Below, in pieces: positions 1 to 7,792 of a stretch of DNA of 64,000 bases. A program made the position numbers and the translations under genes. Origin of the DNA: Heterotrichella gracilis (lineage: Eukaryota > Sar > Xanthophyceae > Tribonematales > Xanthonemataceae); contig JAULBX010006664.1 of NCBI GenBank assembly GCA_032358255.1, forward strand, positions 248,001 to 312,000, given 5' to 3'. A model generated the notes under the pieces. It made no database searches. It saw only the letters and a program-made list of their open reading frames with translations, and had not been told where the DNA came from. Positions within the stretch are counted from its first letter, which is position 1. Every line of letters begins with the position of its first letter.

Positions 1-819
1 ATGATCTGGCTTAGGATCAATAGTAATGTTTGCGTATTTATTATATTCTTCATTGAACATAAAATGAATATAGTTTTTTTCGTTGGCGCTCATGCGTGGA
101 CACCAATAAGTAATATAATCTTCGATCTCTTGTGAGTTTAAGCCCATTTGCGCTAATTTTTCTTCAAAGAATTTTACCTGGTCCTTTTTATCTACTATAA
201 ATCCCTCGTTGAGGTTTAGCTTTTCAGTTTCAATATTTAATTTTCCATCCCAAAATAAATAATGATATTTTTTATCGTTCATTTCAATTGTTCCGTCAGG
301 ATTGGCCGTGAAATTCCAACCATCTGAATATTGTGGGTAGGTAAATAAAAATTCGCCTTTTAGGTTAAGTTTTATCTCCACTTTTTCTTTTTGTTTACTA
401 TAAACATAAATAACCGGTTTGTCAACGATCATAGCTTCGTTTGCTTTACGGAAGTAAACATTTATTTCAGTTACATGCGCGGGTTTAATTTGAATTGAAT
501 CGGTGTATATTTCGCTACAAGTAGCATTATAAAAGAACTGAAAAATGTGTTTTCCCGGTGTAGTTTCAACAATGAATTTTCCGGCAGCATCGCATTTAAG
601 CATTTTGTTTACTTTGTCCTGGGAAGAACTTATATCTTTTTTTATGACATGGCCTTTTGGGTCTAAAAAAGTAAATATAAACTTGGCCTCTTTACGTGTA
701 AGATCTTTACCCGGGCCTGTTTTGGTAATAACATAATCGGCTCCAAGTTTTTCTGGAATATCGCCTGCGCAGATAGCAGTGCTTACCAATGTTAAGGCGC
801 TTAAAAGTAGTTTTTTCAT
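1..819 (-). CDS. Secreted protein of unknown function, C-terminus outside window
   Basis: The start is the ATG at 819; the frame stays open to base 1, so 273 residues are visible and the C-terminus is missing. Residues 1-18 form a signal peptide (MKKLLLSALTLVSTAICA). The middle carries KPVIYVYSKQKEKVEIKL, and later YLFWDGKL. I know this pattern from uncharacterised bacterial proteins with a KPVIYLYP motif, but no activity is established for them. The region before it (about residues 30-115) looks like a beta-sandwich or carboxypeptidase-regulatory-like fold. That reading is inference. A -7 element lies about 75 bases upstream. Confidence 0.75.
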   Translation of the reverse strand, partial: MKKLLLSALTLVSTAICAGDIPEKLGADYVITKTGPGKDLTRKEAKFIFTFLDPKGHVIKKDISSSQDKVNKMLKCDAAGKFIVETTPGKHIFQFFYNATCSEIYTDSIQIKPAHVTEINVYFRKANEAMIVDKPVIYVYSKQKEKVEIKLNLKGEFLFTYPQYSDGWNFTANPDGTIEMNDKKYHYLFWDGKLNIETEKLNLNEGFIVDKKDQVKFFEEKLAQMGLNSQEIEDYITYWCPRMSANEKNYIHFMFNEEYNKYANITIDPKPDH

Positions 820-892
820 GGTTTAAGAGAGTTATTTAGTATATAAGATGCAAAGAAAGAACAGATTCCATAAAGAATCCATAATAAAAATA

Positions 893-900
893 CAAATATA
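893..900 (-). promoter_or_regulatory. Bacteroidota -7 element upstream of the secreted protein
   Basis: Read on the minus strand this is TATATTTG, an exact match to TAnnTTTG. It would give a leader of roughly 65-70 bases before the ATG at 819. No clean TTTG is seen at the -33 distance, so the call rests on the -7 box alone. Confidence 0.4.
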
Positions 901-925
901 AGGGGTGTTTTAAAAGGCCTTAAAA

Positions 926-2284
926 CTAGTCTTTTATGAGTTTTTTGGTAACAGAGCCATTATTGCCTTTTACATTAGCAAAATAGATTCCTTTTGGTTG
1001 GCCGGTTAGATCGATCTCCAAACCCTCCTGTTTAATTTCAGAGGAAAATATTAACGAACCTAAAGAATTATAGATATGGATAAAAGAAAAATTAGCATCA
1101 TTTATTGTGAGCGTAACTTTATCAGAAAATGGATTTGGAAAAATACTTAACATTTCATCCACCTGTTTTTTTGAAGAAGCGAAACCGGTACAAATCGAAA
1201 CATTCTGCGTATAACTTGTAGTATTTTTACAACCCGTAGTGGCGGTGCCGGTAACCGAATAGGTCGTTGTAACAGTTGGGGAAACAGTAATGGATTGCCC
1301 TGTAACAGAAGTGCTCCAGGTATAAGTATTAGCTCCAGAGACATTTATTGTTGCTGTTTGTCCGCTACATAATATTGGTGTGCTTGATGTAACGTTCAAA
1401 ATTACGGAGGGTGTTAATGAGGCTGCCAGATTAGCGCGGTAAAGGCGTCCTGTACCACTTCCAGTGTTCTCATCCGTAACATAAACAACAGAGTCTCCCG
1501 AAAAAACGATGGCTTCTTTTTGCGTAGAAGGCATTGTTAAAACAGTGCTGGTGCCAGTTGAGATAAATTTTGAACCTTTAAAGCAAGAAAATAGCCAGAT
1601 CTTATTATTACCAGATAAAGCAACCGTTTTTTTATTAGCGCTTATATCCGCACTTGTTATCCATACGCCGCCATTATTAAAACTATCAACCACCATTGCA
1701 GTGTATGTGCCAGGAGTACTTGGCAAAATATAATGTTTAATTAAACCGTTTGTAGGACTCGTCCGGTTTTTTGTAAAAAGATGAAGAGAGTCATTATAAA
1801 AGAAAAAACCTTCCATATCAAAATTATGATTTCCTGCGGGTGCAGAAAAATTCCTGTCAACATACTCAAAATTAATAATGCCAGCTGTTGTTGAGTTGCC
1901 TGCAATAAGATTGGGATCGCCGATCTTGTAAATTTTTAACCCAGTAAATGTAGCTGCAGAACGGTTATTGTTATTATTACCAAAATCGCCAACATAAATA
2001 GTTTTTAATAAAGGATCTTCTGCAATATCTTCCCAATCAATATTAACAGCATTTGTAATTGTTAAGGTTTTAAGAAGTGCACCGGTTGAATCAAATTTGT
2101 AAATAGCAGGTTGACCGCCACTATCATTGTGCGACCAAAAAGTATTTGGCCCGGTCTTCTCAATTCCTGAAGATTCATTTATTACTGCCGGCAAAGCGCA
2201 CACGCTATAAATTGGTGCTGCGGCCTGTGAAAATATAAAAGAACAAATCAACAGCAATGAGACAGAAAGTAAATGTTTATTCAT
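926..2284 (-). CDS. T9SS-exported protein with propeller-like N-terminal domain
   Basis: The 452-residue protein has a signal peptide (about 1-22) and a long N-terminal region with the motif pair ESSGIE and HNDSGG followed by DWEDIA and YVGDFGNN. This signature belongs to a family of extracellular beta-propeller-like proteins without a fixed function. A short Ig-like or PKD-like segment follows (about 300-365, rich in Thr and Ser). The last 73 residues are a type A sorting domain (FPNPFSDKVTL, then GIYFANV, ending KKLIKD), which directs export through T9SS and attachment to or release from the cell surface. The substrate is unknown. It stands alone, 106 bases upstream of the next gene. Confidence 0.85.
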   Translation of the reverse strand: MNKHLLSVSLLLICSFIFSQAAAPIYSVCALPAVINESSGIEKTGPNTFWSHNDSGGQPAIYKFDSTGALLKTLTITNAVNIDWEDIAEDPLLKTIYVGDFGNNNNNRSAATFTGLKIYKIGDPNLIAGNSTTAGIINFEYVDRNFSAPAGNHNFDMEGFFFYNDSLHLFTKNRTSPTNGLIKHYILPSTPGTYTAMVVDSFNNGGVWITSADISANKKTVALSGNNKIWLFSCFKGSKFISTGTSTVLTMPSTQKEAIVFSGDSVVYVTDENTGSGTGRLYRANLAASLTPSVILNVTSSTPILCSGQTATINVSGANTYTWSTSVTGQSITVSPTVTTTYSVTGTATTGCKNTTSYTQNVSICTGFASSKKQVDEMLSIFPNPFSDKVTLTINDANFSFIHIYNSLGSLIFSSEIKQEGLEIDLTGQPKGIYFANVKGNNGSVTKKLIKD

Positions 2285-2668
2285 AACCTAAATGTACCAT
2301 TTATATTATTTTTAAAAGTAAACAGATGTTTAAATAATAGTGAACGAATTAAATGAAAATAAAAAAGGGGGATCAAAATGATACCCCCTTGTGCATTAAT
2401 GACCGAAACAGATCTGAATTATCAACATAAAGTTTTTTGGCATTTTGCAGTTTTCTTTATGCGTTAATTAAACAGACGCTTTTTAGGTGTCCCGGGAAAT
2501 TAATTTCTTAGTAAAATTTAATCATGCAATTAATGTTTTTATAAAAATATTAAAAATAAAAGTCTAACCGAATTTTTTAAATAACCGGGAAAGCAGATTC
2601 ACTCATTTATTTGAATGAAATAAACAAAGAATAAAAGATGCAGATAATTTTAAGTAAAACTTAGCGAT
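2285..2668. other. Intergenic stretch with one terminator
   Basis: This 384-base AT-rich gap contains the terminator at 2359-2390. I see no coding frame, RNA gene or repeat in the rest. If that hairpin ends the upstream lipocalin-like gene, its transcript has a 3' tail of about 280 bases. Confidence 0.5.
2359..2390 (-). terminator. Rho-independent terminator
   Basis: On the minus strand, AAGGGGGTATC and GATCCCCCTT pair around a short A/T loop and are followed by a T-run. It would end transcription from the lipocalin-like gene at 2669-3175. Confidence 0.7.
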
Positions 2669-3175
2669 TTATTGAACCTTCACCCACTTCATACGTATCT
2701 TAGGGCCATTAAAGCGCGTCTTTGGCGTGAGGTAAAGGGTTTTGCCTTTAAATTCAAAATCTCTTTTTAAGATGGCTCCAATACTTTCTGGATTGGTTGA
2801 GGACAAAACCTCGTGTTCTATTTCATTGCCATCTACTTTATAATTGGCAAAGAAAATAAGATTGTTGTTGTAATAATTTGCAAGTATTTTAATCCCCAGA
2901 CTGTCTTTTCTTTTATTAATGTCAAAATCAGCATATTCTGCCGGCGTTATTTGTAAGGCCATGTGCCCGTTACCATCAAATAAAATATATCCATTGTAAC
3001 CCATTCGCGCGGTTTCTGTAGACCATTTTTTGGAAATAGAATCATATAGTTCATACTTGTCCAAGATCCACAAACCTTTAAATTGTTCAACCGACGTTGC
3101 TGTTTTCTTTTGACTTTTAGCACTTATAAAAAGCAATAAAAATAAAAGGCAATAAATATTCCTAGATAGTTTCAT
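2669..3175 (-). CDS. Secreted lipocalin-like domain protein
   Basis: The 168-residue protein has a signal peptide ending near SAKSQ (about residue 22). The mature part follows the lipocalin-like (Lipocalin_5) layout: FKGLWILDKYELYD, then GYNGYILFDGNGHMALQIT, a central variable region, and a C-terminal KTLYLTPKTR. Such proteins form a small beta-barrel that may bind a lipid or other small hydrophobic ligand. The ligand cannot be told here. It has its own promoter and terminator, so it is probably monocistronic. Confidence 0.75.
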   Translation of the reverse strand: MKLSRNIYCLLFLLLFISAKSQKKTATSVEQFKGLWILDKYELYDSISKKWSTETARMGYNGYILFDGNGHMALQITPAEYADFDINKRKDSLGIKILANYYNNNLIFFANYKVDGNEIEHEVLSSTNPESIGAILKRDFEFKGKTLYLTPKTRFNGPKIRMKWVKVQ

Positions 3176-3182
3176 AACGACT

Positions 3183-3213
3183 TAAAGATAAAAATAATTT
3201 TTGACCAAACAAA
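3183..3213 (-). promoter_or_regulatory. Promoter of the lipocalin-like gene
   Basis: On the minus strand, TTTG (3213-3210), a 19-base spacer and TATCTTTA (3190-3183) match the Bacteroidota -33/-7 pattern with one mismatch. The -7 box ends 7 bases before the ATG, so the transcript would start at or just before the start codon. Confidence 0.5.
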
Positions 3214-3239
3214 TCTTATCTAAATCGATACTGTAAAAC

Positions 3240-3264
3240 AAAAAGCACGCGCCTAAGCGCGTGC
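3240..3264 (-). terminator. Rho-independent terminator
   Basis: On the minus strand GCACGCGC and GCGCGTGC form an 8-pair GC stem with a 4-base loop, followed by TTTTTG. It lies 75 bases after the stop of the glycine-zipper lipoprotein gene. Confidence 0.75.
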
Positions 3265-3338
3265 CGGGACAAAACTACTAAAAATTAGAACAGTAGTTTA
3301 TCAAGAAACAGCCTGATGGTTGATCTGGCCGTTTAATA

Positions 3339-3821
3339 TTATTTAGGCTGTACTGTATTTGTCGCCTTTGCTTTTTTCTTATCTTTACTATTACCGATGG
3401 CGGCACCTGCGCCTGCGCCGGCTGCAGCACCAATTAAGCCGCCTACCACGGCACCTTCACCTTTTTTACCATCAACTATAACACCTGTAACGGCGCCTAA
3501 AACGGCACCTGTACCGGCGCCAATTAAGGCACCTTTGGTTTTATTGTTCATTTTTTTCTTCTCGGGAGTGTTAGCGGTGTTGGTTGTATTATTGTTCTCT
3601 GTTACAAAAGTAACACGTTGCTGGCGGGCTTTTTCGGCTGTAATTATCTGATCCATTGAATCGATACTTTTTTGATGTTGAATACTTGCAACATTTGCAG
3701 CATTAACTGCATTTACAGAATCAATCATTGCTTTTGTGCGCTCGTCGTTGCTTTCTTTTTGAGAGTTACCGCATGCACAGAATAATAGTGAGAATGCGGC
3801 TATTGTGATCAAATTTTTCAT
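3339..3821 (-). CDS. Glycine-zipper lipoprotein
   Basis: The 160-residue protein has a lipoprotein signal with the lipobox FCAC and Cys17 as the likely lipidated residue. Residues 30-95 are polar and Gln/Asn-rich. Residues about 97-145 form a glycine zipper: two GxxxGxxxG-like blocks, GALIGAGTGAVLGAVTG and VVGGLIGAAAGAGAGAAIG, separated by DGKKGEG. This pattern is shared with YMGG-like and Rick_17kDa-type envelope proteins. The tail is Lys-rich. It probably sits in the outer membrane. Function is not known, though similar proteins contribute to envelope integrity. Confidence 0.8.
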   Translation of the reverse strand: MKNLITIAAFSLLFCACGNSQKESNDERTKAMIDSVNAVNAANVASIQHQKSIDSMDQIITAEKARQQRVTFVTENNNTTNTANTPEKKKMNNKTKGALIGAGTGAVLGAVTGVIVDGKKGEGAVVGGLIGAAAGAGAGAAIGNSKDKKKAKATNTVQPK

Positions 3822-3974
3822 AGTTTTAATTTTAAAGCGTATTTATCTTTCGCTATAAATAATATATAAAAAACTATGCCATGCCTGAACCTGCTAAATG
3901 TAAAGGGTTTAACAGCTTTAATTATTTAACAAAAAGCCACAATTTGGGAAAAGAAATGCCCAGGGGCATTTTAA

Positions 3975-4211
3975 TCAGATCTTATTTACTGAGTTGTTTT
4001 GTTTGTAGATCTTCACACCCTTACGTATAAGCCATCTCGAAAAAGCTATTAGTAATAAGGGGCCGAATAAAGTGCCTAAAGAGTAACCAATGCCCTGACT
4101 ATTAAATTCGGTAGAAGAGAGTAGGGCAAAACAACCAGCTAATACGATCAATGAATAAATCACGAAACAAGATCCAAGAAGAATTAAAACAATGCCTAAA
4201 ATTTTTTTCAT
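3975..4211 (-). CDS. Small membrane protein with two transmembrane helices
   Basis: The 78-residue protein has hydrophobic segments at about 5-30 and 42-62 and a basic tail (RKGVKIYKQNN). It starts one base after the stop of the gene upstream (4213-4602), so translation is probably coupled. I do not recognise a family. Confidence 0.6.
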   Translation of the reverse strand: MKKILGIVLILLGSCFVIYSLIVLAGCFALLSSTEFNSQGIGYSLGTLFGPLLLIAFSRWLIRKGVKIYKQNNSVNKI

Positions 4212-4212
4212 T

Positions 4213-4602
4213 TTAGTTCAACATCACTAATGTGAGTTTTTCTTTATTAATTTCTTTAATTTTATATTTATAAGAAATCTTTCCGGTATCGTCTTTTATG
4301 ACAACTACTTTCTTTTTTTTATCGTAAGTCCATTTGCCTTCTATATAATAATGATTGTCGGCTGGGCCAACGTGCAAATATTTGCATTTTCCATCTGCAA
4401 AAAATTCAATTTCAAACCTGAACATGCTTGGCCCAAAGGTATTAGTGCAGGGGCGAAATACGTTTGTTTTTGCTTTTTCATTATTCTCTTCGTGAGCAGC
4501 TTTCCAACACGTGTAAAGTTCTTTAGGAGGGGTAGCAGTCTTTTGCGCAATAAAATAGTTTGAAATAAAAAACAGGCAGGCAATTAAAAAATATCTTTTC
4601 AT
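4213..4602 (-). CDS. Small secreted protein, lipocalin-like fold suspected
   Basis: The 129-residue protein has a signal peptide (1-19, ending YFIAQ). The mature part contains LYTCWKAAHEE, MFRFEIEFFADGKCKYLHVG and YYIEGKWTYDKKKKVVVIKDD. The order 'Trp-containing start, then FxxDGxCxY, then GxWxYD' is like lipocalin-like stress proteins that report a small beta-barrel. Three cysteines are present in the mature protein. It lies in a three-gene operon (5284 to 3975), with 16 bases to the upstream gene. Function unknown. Confidence 0.65.
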   Translation of the reverse strand: MKRYFLIACLFFISNYFIAQKTATPPKELYTCWKAAHEENNEKAKTNVFRPCTNTFGPSMFRFEIEFFADGKCKYLHVGPADNHYYIEGKWTYDKKKKVVVIKDDTGKISYKYKIKEINKEKLTLVMLN

Positions 4603-4618
4603 AAAAATGGTTTTCGAT

Positions 4619-5284
4619 CTATAATTCTTTTACGGGTTTTCCTTTGGGGAACTGGATAAGGTCTTCGGTTAATTTTTTTGCTTCAATTTTTTCAACTTCA
4701 AAGGTAATAGTGTATTTTGTGAGCTCCATTATTAATTTGTAGAAAGGTGCTTGCATTTTAAATACTACTTTATTATAAAACAGATCGTTAAAATTCGAAT
4801 ACAGTTTCCAGTCAATAAATTCTTTATCGGTAGGATAAAAATATTGTAAACCTGTTGGTTGCCTGCTTTTGGCGTCGCCGCCCGAAATATAATATGATTT
4901 ACACACTACGCCATGGATGGTCTCTCCGGGCTTTTCACTTTCTTCTTTTTGGATCAATGTGTTTTTCGAACAATCTGAAGCTTTTATTGTATCATTATTT
5001 CGCATTTTGGTATACATGCGATTTAAAGTTTGCATGTAAATATTAAAATCAACACCAAAGATCAATCCGCTTGAGGGGTATTCACGCTTAAAATTTCCGT
5101 TCTTAAAATGTGTTAGCTTTAATGTGGTGCCATATTTTTGAGACTGATGCTTGGTGTATTCTTCGTTACCTGGTTTTGGTGTGAAGGTTATCTTATAAGT
5201 AATAATACCTTCAAAGTTTTCTTTTGGAGGATTGAAACTGGTGAACAGTAAAAAAACTAAGACAACGGTTATTAGTTTGGGCAT
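4619..5284 (-). CDS. Secreted protein resembling the DUF4412/GLPGLI group
   Basis: The 221-residue protein has a short signal peptide (1-18). FEGIITYKITFTPK near residue 24 is typical of the opening strand in DUF4412-like and GLPGLI-like Bacteroidota secreted proteins. In the middle, GETIHGVVCKSYYISGG resembles the 'I.G..C..Y' block of those families. It heads a three-gene operon. These proteins have no assigned biochemical role. The family placement is by pattern only. Confidence 0.65.
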   Translation of the reverse strand: MPKLITVVLVFLLFTSFNPPKENFEGIITYKITFTPKPGNEEYTKHQSQKYGTTLKLTHFKNGNFKREYPSSGLIFGVDFNIYMQTLNRMYTKMRNNDTIKASDCSKNTLIQKEESEKPGETIHGVVCKSYYISGGDAKSRQPTGLQYFYPTDKEFIDWKLYSNFNDLFYNKVVFKMQAPFYKLIMELTKYTITFEVEKIEAKKLTEDLIQFPKGKPVKEL

Positions 5285-5375
5285 CAGTAACGTTATTTAA
5301 AGGAAAATAAAGATAAGAATTTTTTCGAGTTTGGCGCTAAATCAAAAAATTTTGAAGAAGAGTTTGAGTTTTCTA

Positions 5376-5822
5376 TCAATTAGTGCCTGAGCCGTAACGC
5401 CATTTTTTTAGATGATTGCCGGTATTCTTTAAACCAACGATCTCAAAAAGTTGTTCGTAATAACGATAGATCCGATCGAGGTCTTCTGAAGATAACTCCG
5501 AAAAATATGGGTCAAAGCGTAAAAGCCCACTTTTAATTTTATTCTGATAATTTTCATCACTTGGCTGGCTGGTGGCCACCAGCAAAAAATCTTTTGCAGA
5601 TTCGTTTATTAACTCAGTTAGTTTATTTTTAAGAGGTTTTGAATTTATACCGGGGTATAACAGTGCTTCATCTGCCTGAAACTTTTTTTCCTTTATAAAT
5701 AATTCCAATTTACCAGCGATAAGCGTTTCTGTACCATTGCCTTTTGGTTCGATTTCTGCATTAATGCGTTTAGGCAATACAAGTAAGAAAAATAAAGTAA
5801 GAATGAAAAATATGCTTTTCAT
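5376..5822 (-). CDS. Small secreted protein, DUF4844-like
   Basis: The 148-residue protein has a signal peptide (about 1-22, ending INA). The mature part is helical: ELFIKEKKFQADEALLYPGI, then LTELINESAKDFL, then LDRIYRYYEQLFEIVGLKNTGNHLKKW. The 'YPGI ... Y.E.L..IVGL' layout reminds me of DUF4844, found mainly in Bacteroidota. The match is tentative and the function unknown. It stands alone with 91 bases to the next gene. Confidence 0.6.
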   Translation of the reverse strand: MKSIFFILTLFFLLVLPKRINAEIEPKGNGTETLIAGKLELFIKEKKFQADEALLYPGINSKPLKNKLTELINESAKDFLLVATSQPSDENYQNKIKSGLLRFDPYFSELSSEDLDRIYRYYEQLFEIVGLKNTGNHLKKWRYGSGTN

Positions 5823-6125
5823 GATTTAGGCTTATAAGTTACCAGGCACTAAATTAAGGGTTTTTACAATGAATAATAAGACTGAATTATACCCACTTAT
5901 TGACATATTTTGATTTTTTTCGATACCAAAACTGTAATCGATAGGGTGGATAATCTAGCGTTTAATTTTGGGTACTTTGTACTCCAATTGTGCTTTTTGT
6001 TTGATAATAAGCCTTTTGGTTTCGGCAAAAAGTGCCATTATTTGTTTAAAATTCCTTTTTTACAAATTGCTACTTTCAGCAGAGACATATTTTTGTATTT
6101 ATAAATAGTAATGTTGCACGTTAAA
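5823..6125. other. Intergenic stretch, nothing recognised
   Basis: In these 303 bases I find only short open frames on either strand that lack family features, and no hairpin with a T-run. I see nothing to annotate. Confidence 0.4.
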
Positions 6126-7724
6126 TTAACTTTTTATGACCTTTTTTATAATTCCATTAACGTTTAAAAAGTAAATGCCTTTTGGAAGCAGCGAAAGTGA
6201 TATTTCAATTGACATTTTATTGTAAAATTCTTCTGAATAGATAGAAGTTCCAAGATAATTGTACAAAGTAATATGCAATTTATCCTGCTGGCCAATAAAA
6301 TTTAAAGTTAGTATATCATTTACTGGATTTGGAAAAACATCAAAACCTAGGTTGCTTATATTCTCTTTAATAGAATTTGTTCCGCAGGAATTAATTAAAT
6401 TAGATAATGTAAATGTTGGTGCGGAGATAAATCCACCCTGACCTTTTGGAACAAATACCGAAAAGGTGCCGGTATTTGTTGCTGTAATAGTTTGTGTAGT
6501 TGCGCCTGTATTCCACAAATAACTTGCGTAACCGCTTCCTGCATCTAATACTGTTTGTGTACCAGAAAGAGCACAACTAATAACCGGTCGCTTAAGTCCC
6601 CAGGGAAGCGTGAGGTAATTAAAGGCGCGATACGAACGAAGTGTATCTGTAAAAACAATTTCAAACACTTTCGCTCCCGATGGTTTAACAACATTAAAAA
6701 CATGGTTCAAATTATTAAGCATACCGTAATTTATGAGTGTGTTTCCGTTAGTTAATCGTTGATGAGTGCCAAGAGCACTACTGTATGTGGAACTATTTTC
6801 TGTGTAGCTCCATACCAGGTTGGAGGTTAATGCTGTTTCGTTTAATTGATATTCTTTTGCTGTGGCTGCATGAAAAGGGCTCGATTTTCCATTATCATAT
6901 AATGTTACATTTCCATTTGGAATTCTTCTTATGTCGTGCTGCCCTTTAAATTGTTGCGCATCATTAAGAAAGTTAAATTGGTTAGCGTTTCCGCCAAGAC
7001 GCCACATAATGCTACTGTCACTTCTTTTTATTTTTGTGATCTCGTTAAAATGTCTCACTGAAATTAAATAATTTCCATCTGCATCGTATTCAACGGCGTT
7101 AAGGTGTGTCCAGTCTACATTTGCCGGGCTTGCTAAAAAGTATGGATCTACATCGCTAAAATTATAATGATCTTTGCAATGCCATTCAAATACAACATTC
7201 TTCGCAGCATCCTGTTCTTGTATAACACCGCATTTTACGGTCGCCGTTGTGCTGCCTGGACTGTTATTATTAGCACCAAAATAATTATAAGAGCTTAAGT
7301 TCATAGTTACATTTTCCATTCCTAAAACAACAAAATGGCCGTTGGGTAAAATTTGAATATCATGGCCATCAAATATTACACCGTTTTTTGGTTTTACAGA
7401 ATCAATTACGGTAAAGGTGCTATCCATTATATAAAATTTATTTTGATTGCTATATGACATCAATCCGTTGGCATGCATTTTAAAATCACCAGTTCCGCTT
7501 CCAGGAAATTTTTTATAATATACCATGTTACCGGAGTTATCAAGTATCATGTGTGTATTTATTACACTGGCTGCACCGGGACCAATTTTAATTGGGACCA
7601 AAAAATAGTAGCCCGTGGATTGAGGGTCTAAAGATGTAATAGAGTAAGTTGGCAACGATTGCGACCTGCAAACACTTTGCATTAAAAAAAGTAAGGACAA
7701 AAATAGCTGTAAACTTAGTTTCAT
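6126..7724 (-). CDS. T9SS-exported arylsulfotransferase-like protein
   Basis: The 532-residue protein has a signal peptide (about 1-21), an arylsulfotransferase (ASST, Arylsulfotran_2-type) propeller at about 45-400, and a type A sorting domain in the last 75 residues (FDVFPNPVNDILTL, GIYFLNV). Key ASST blocks are GHDIQILPNGHFVVLG, DWTHLNAVEYDADGNYLIS, KRSDSSIMWRLGG and QHDIRRIPNGNVTLYDNG. ASST enzymes move sulfate between phenolic compounds through a histidine intermediate. The His residues in GHD, WTH and QHD are the candidate catalytic or binding ones. Real donor and acceptor are unknown, and other members of this fold may have different roles. Confidence 0.85.
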   Translation of the reverse strand: MKLSLQLFLSLLFLMQSVCRSQSLPTYSITSLDPQSTGYYFLVPIKIGPGAASVINTHMILDNSGNMVYYKKFPGSGTGDFKMHANGLMSYSNQNKFYIMDSTFTVIDSVKPKNGVIFDGHDIQILPNGHFVVLGMENVTMNLSSYNYFGANNNSPGSTTATVKCGVIQEQDAAKNVVFEWHCKDHYNFSDVDPYFLASPANVDWTHLNAVEYDADGNYLISVRHFNEITKIKRSDSSIMWRLGGNANQFNFLNDAQQFKGQHDIRRIPNGNVTLYDNGKSSPFHAATAKEYQLNETALTSNLVWSYTENSSTYSSALGTHQRLTNGNTLINYGMLNNLNHVFNVVKPSGAKVFEIVFTDTLRSYRAFNYLTLPWGLKRPVISCALSGTQTVLDAGSGYASYLWNTGATTQTITATNTGTFSVFVPKGQGGFISAPTFTLSNLINSCGTNSIKENISNLGFDVFPNPVNDILTLNFIGQQDKLHITLYNYLGTSIYSEEFYNKMSIEISLSLLPKGIYFLNVNGIIKKVIKS

Positions 7725-7792
7725 TTGAAATTTTTTTAATTTAAAGATATGCTTTTTTTAAACCTTTAAAAAGGAAAAAGGTTTAAAGCGCA

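Noticed and set aside
3397-3651. Ala/Pro-rich plus-strand frame
   Set aside because: It is the antisense reading of the glycine-zipper lipoprotein.
5910-6104. 64-codon open frame in the gap between 5823 and 6125
   Set aside because: It has no family features or promoter and a composition like translated AT-rich spacer.
7758-7785. AAACCTTT/AAAGGTTT hairpin between the TPR and arylsulfotransferase-like genes
   Set aside because: The T-run is on the wrong side for the minus-strand gene that ends here.
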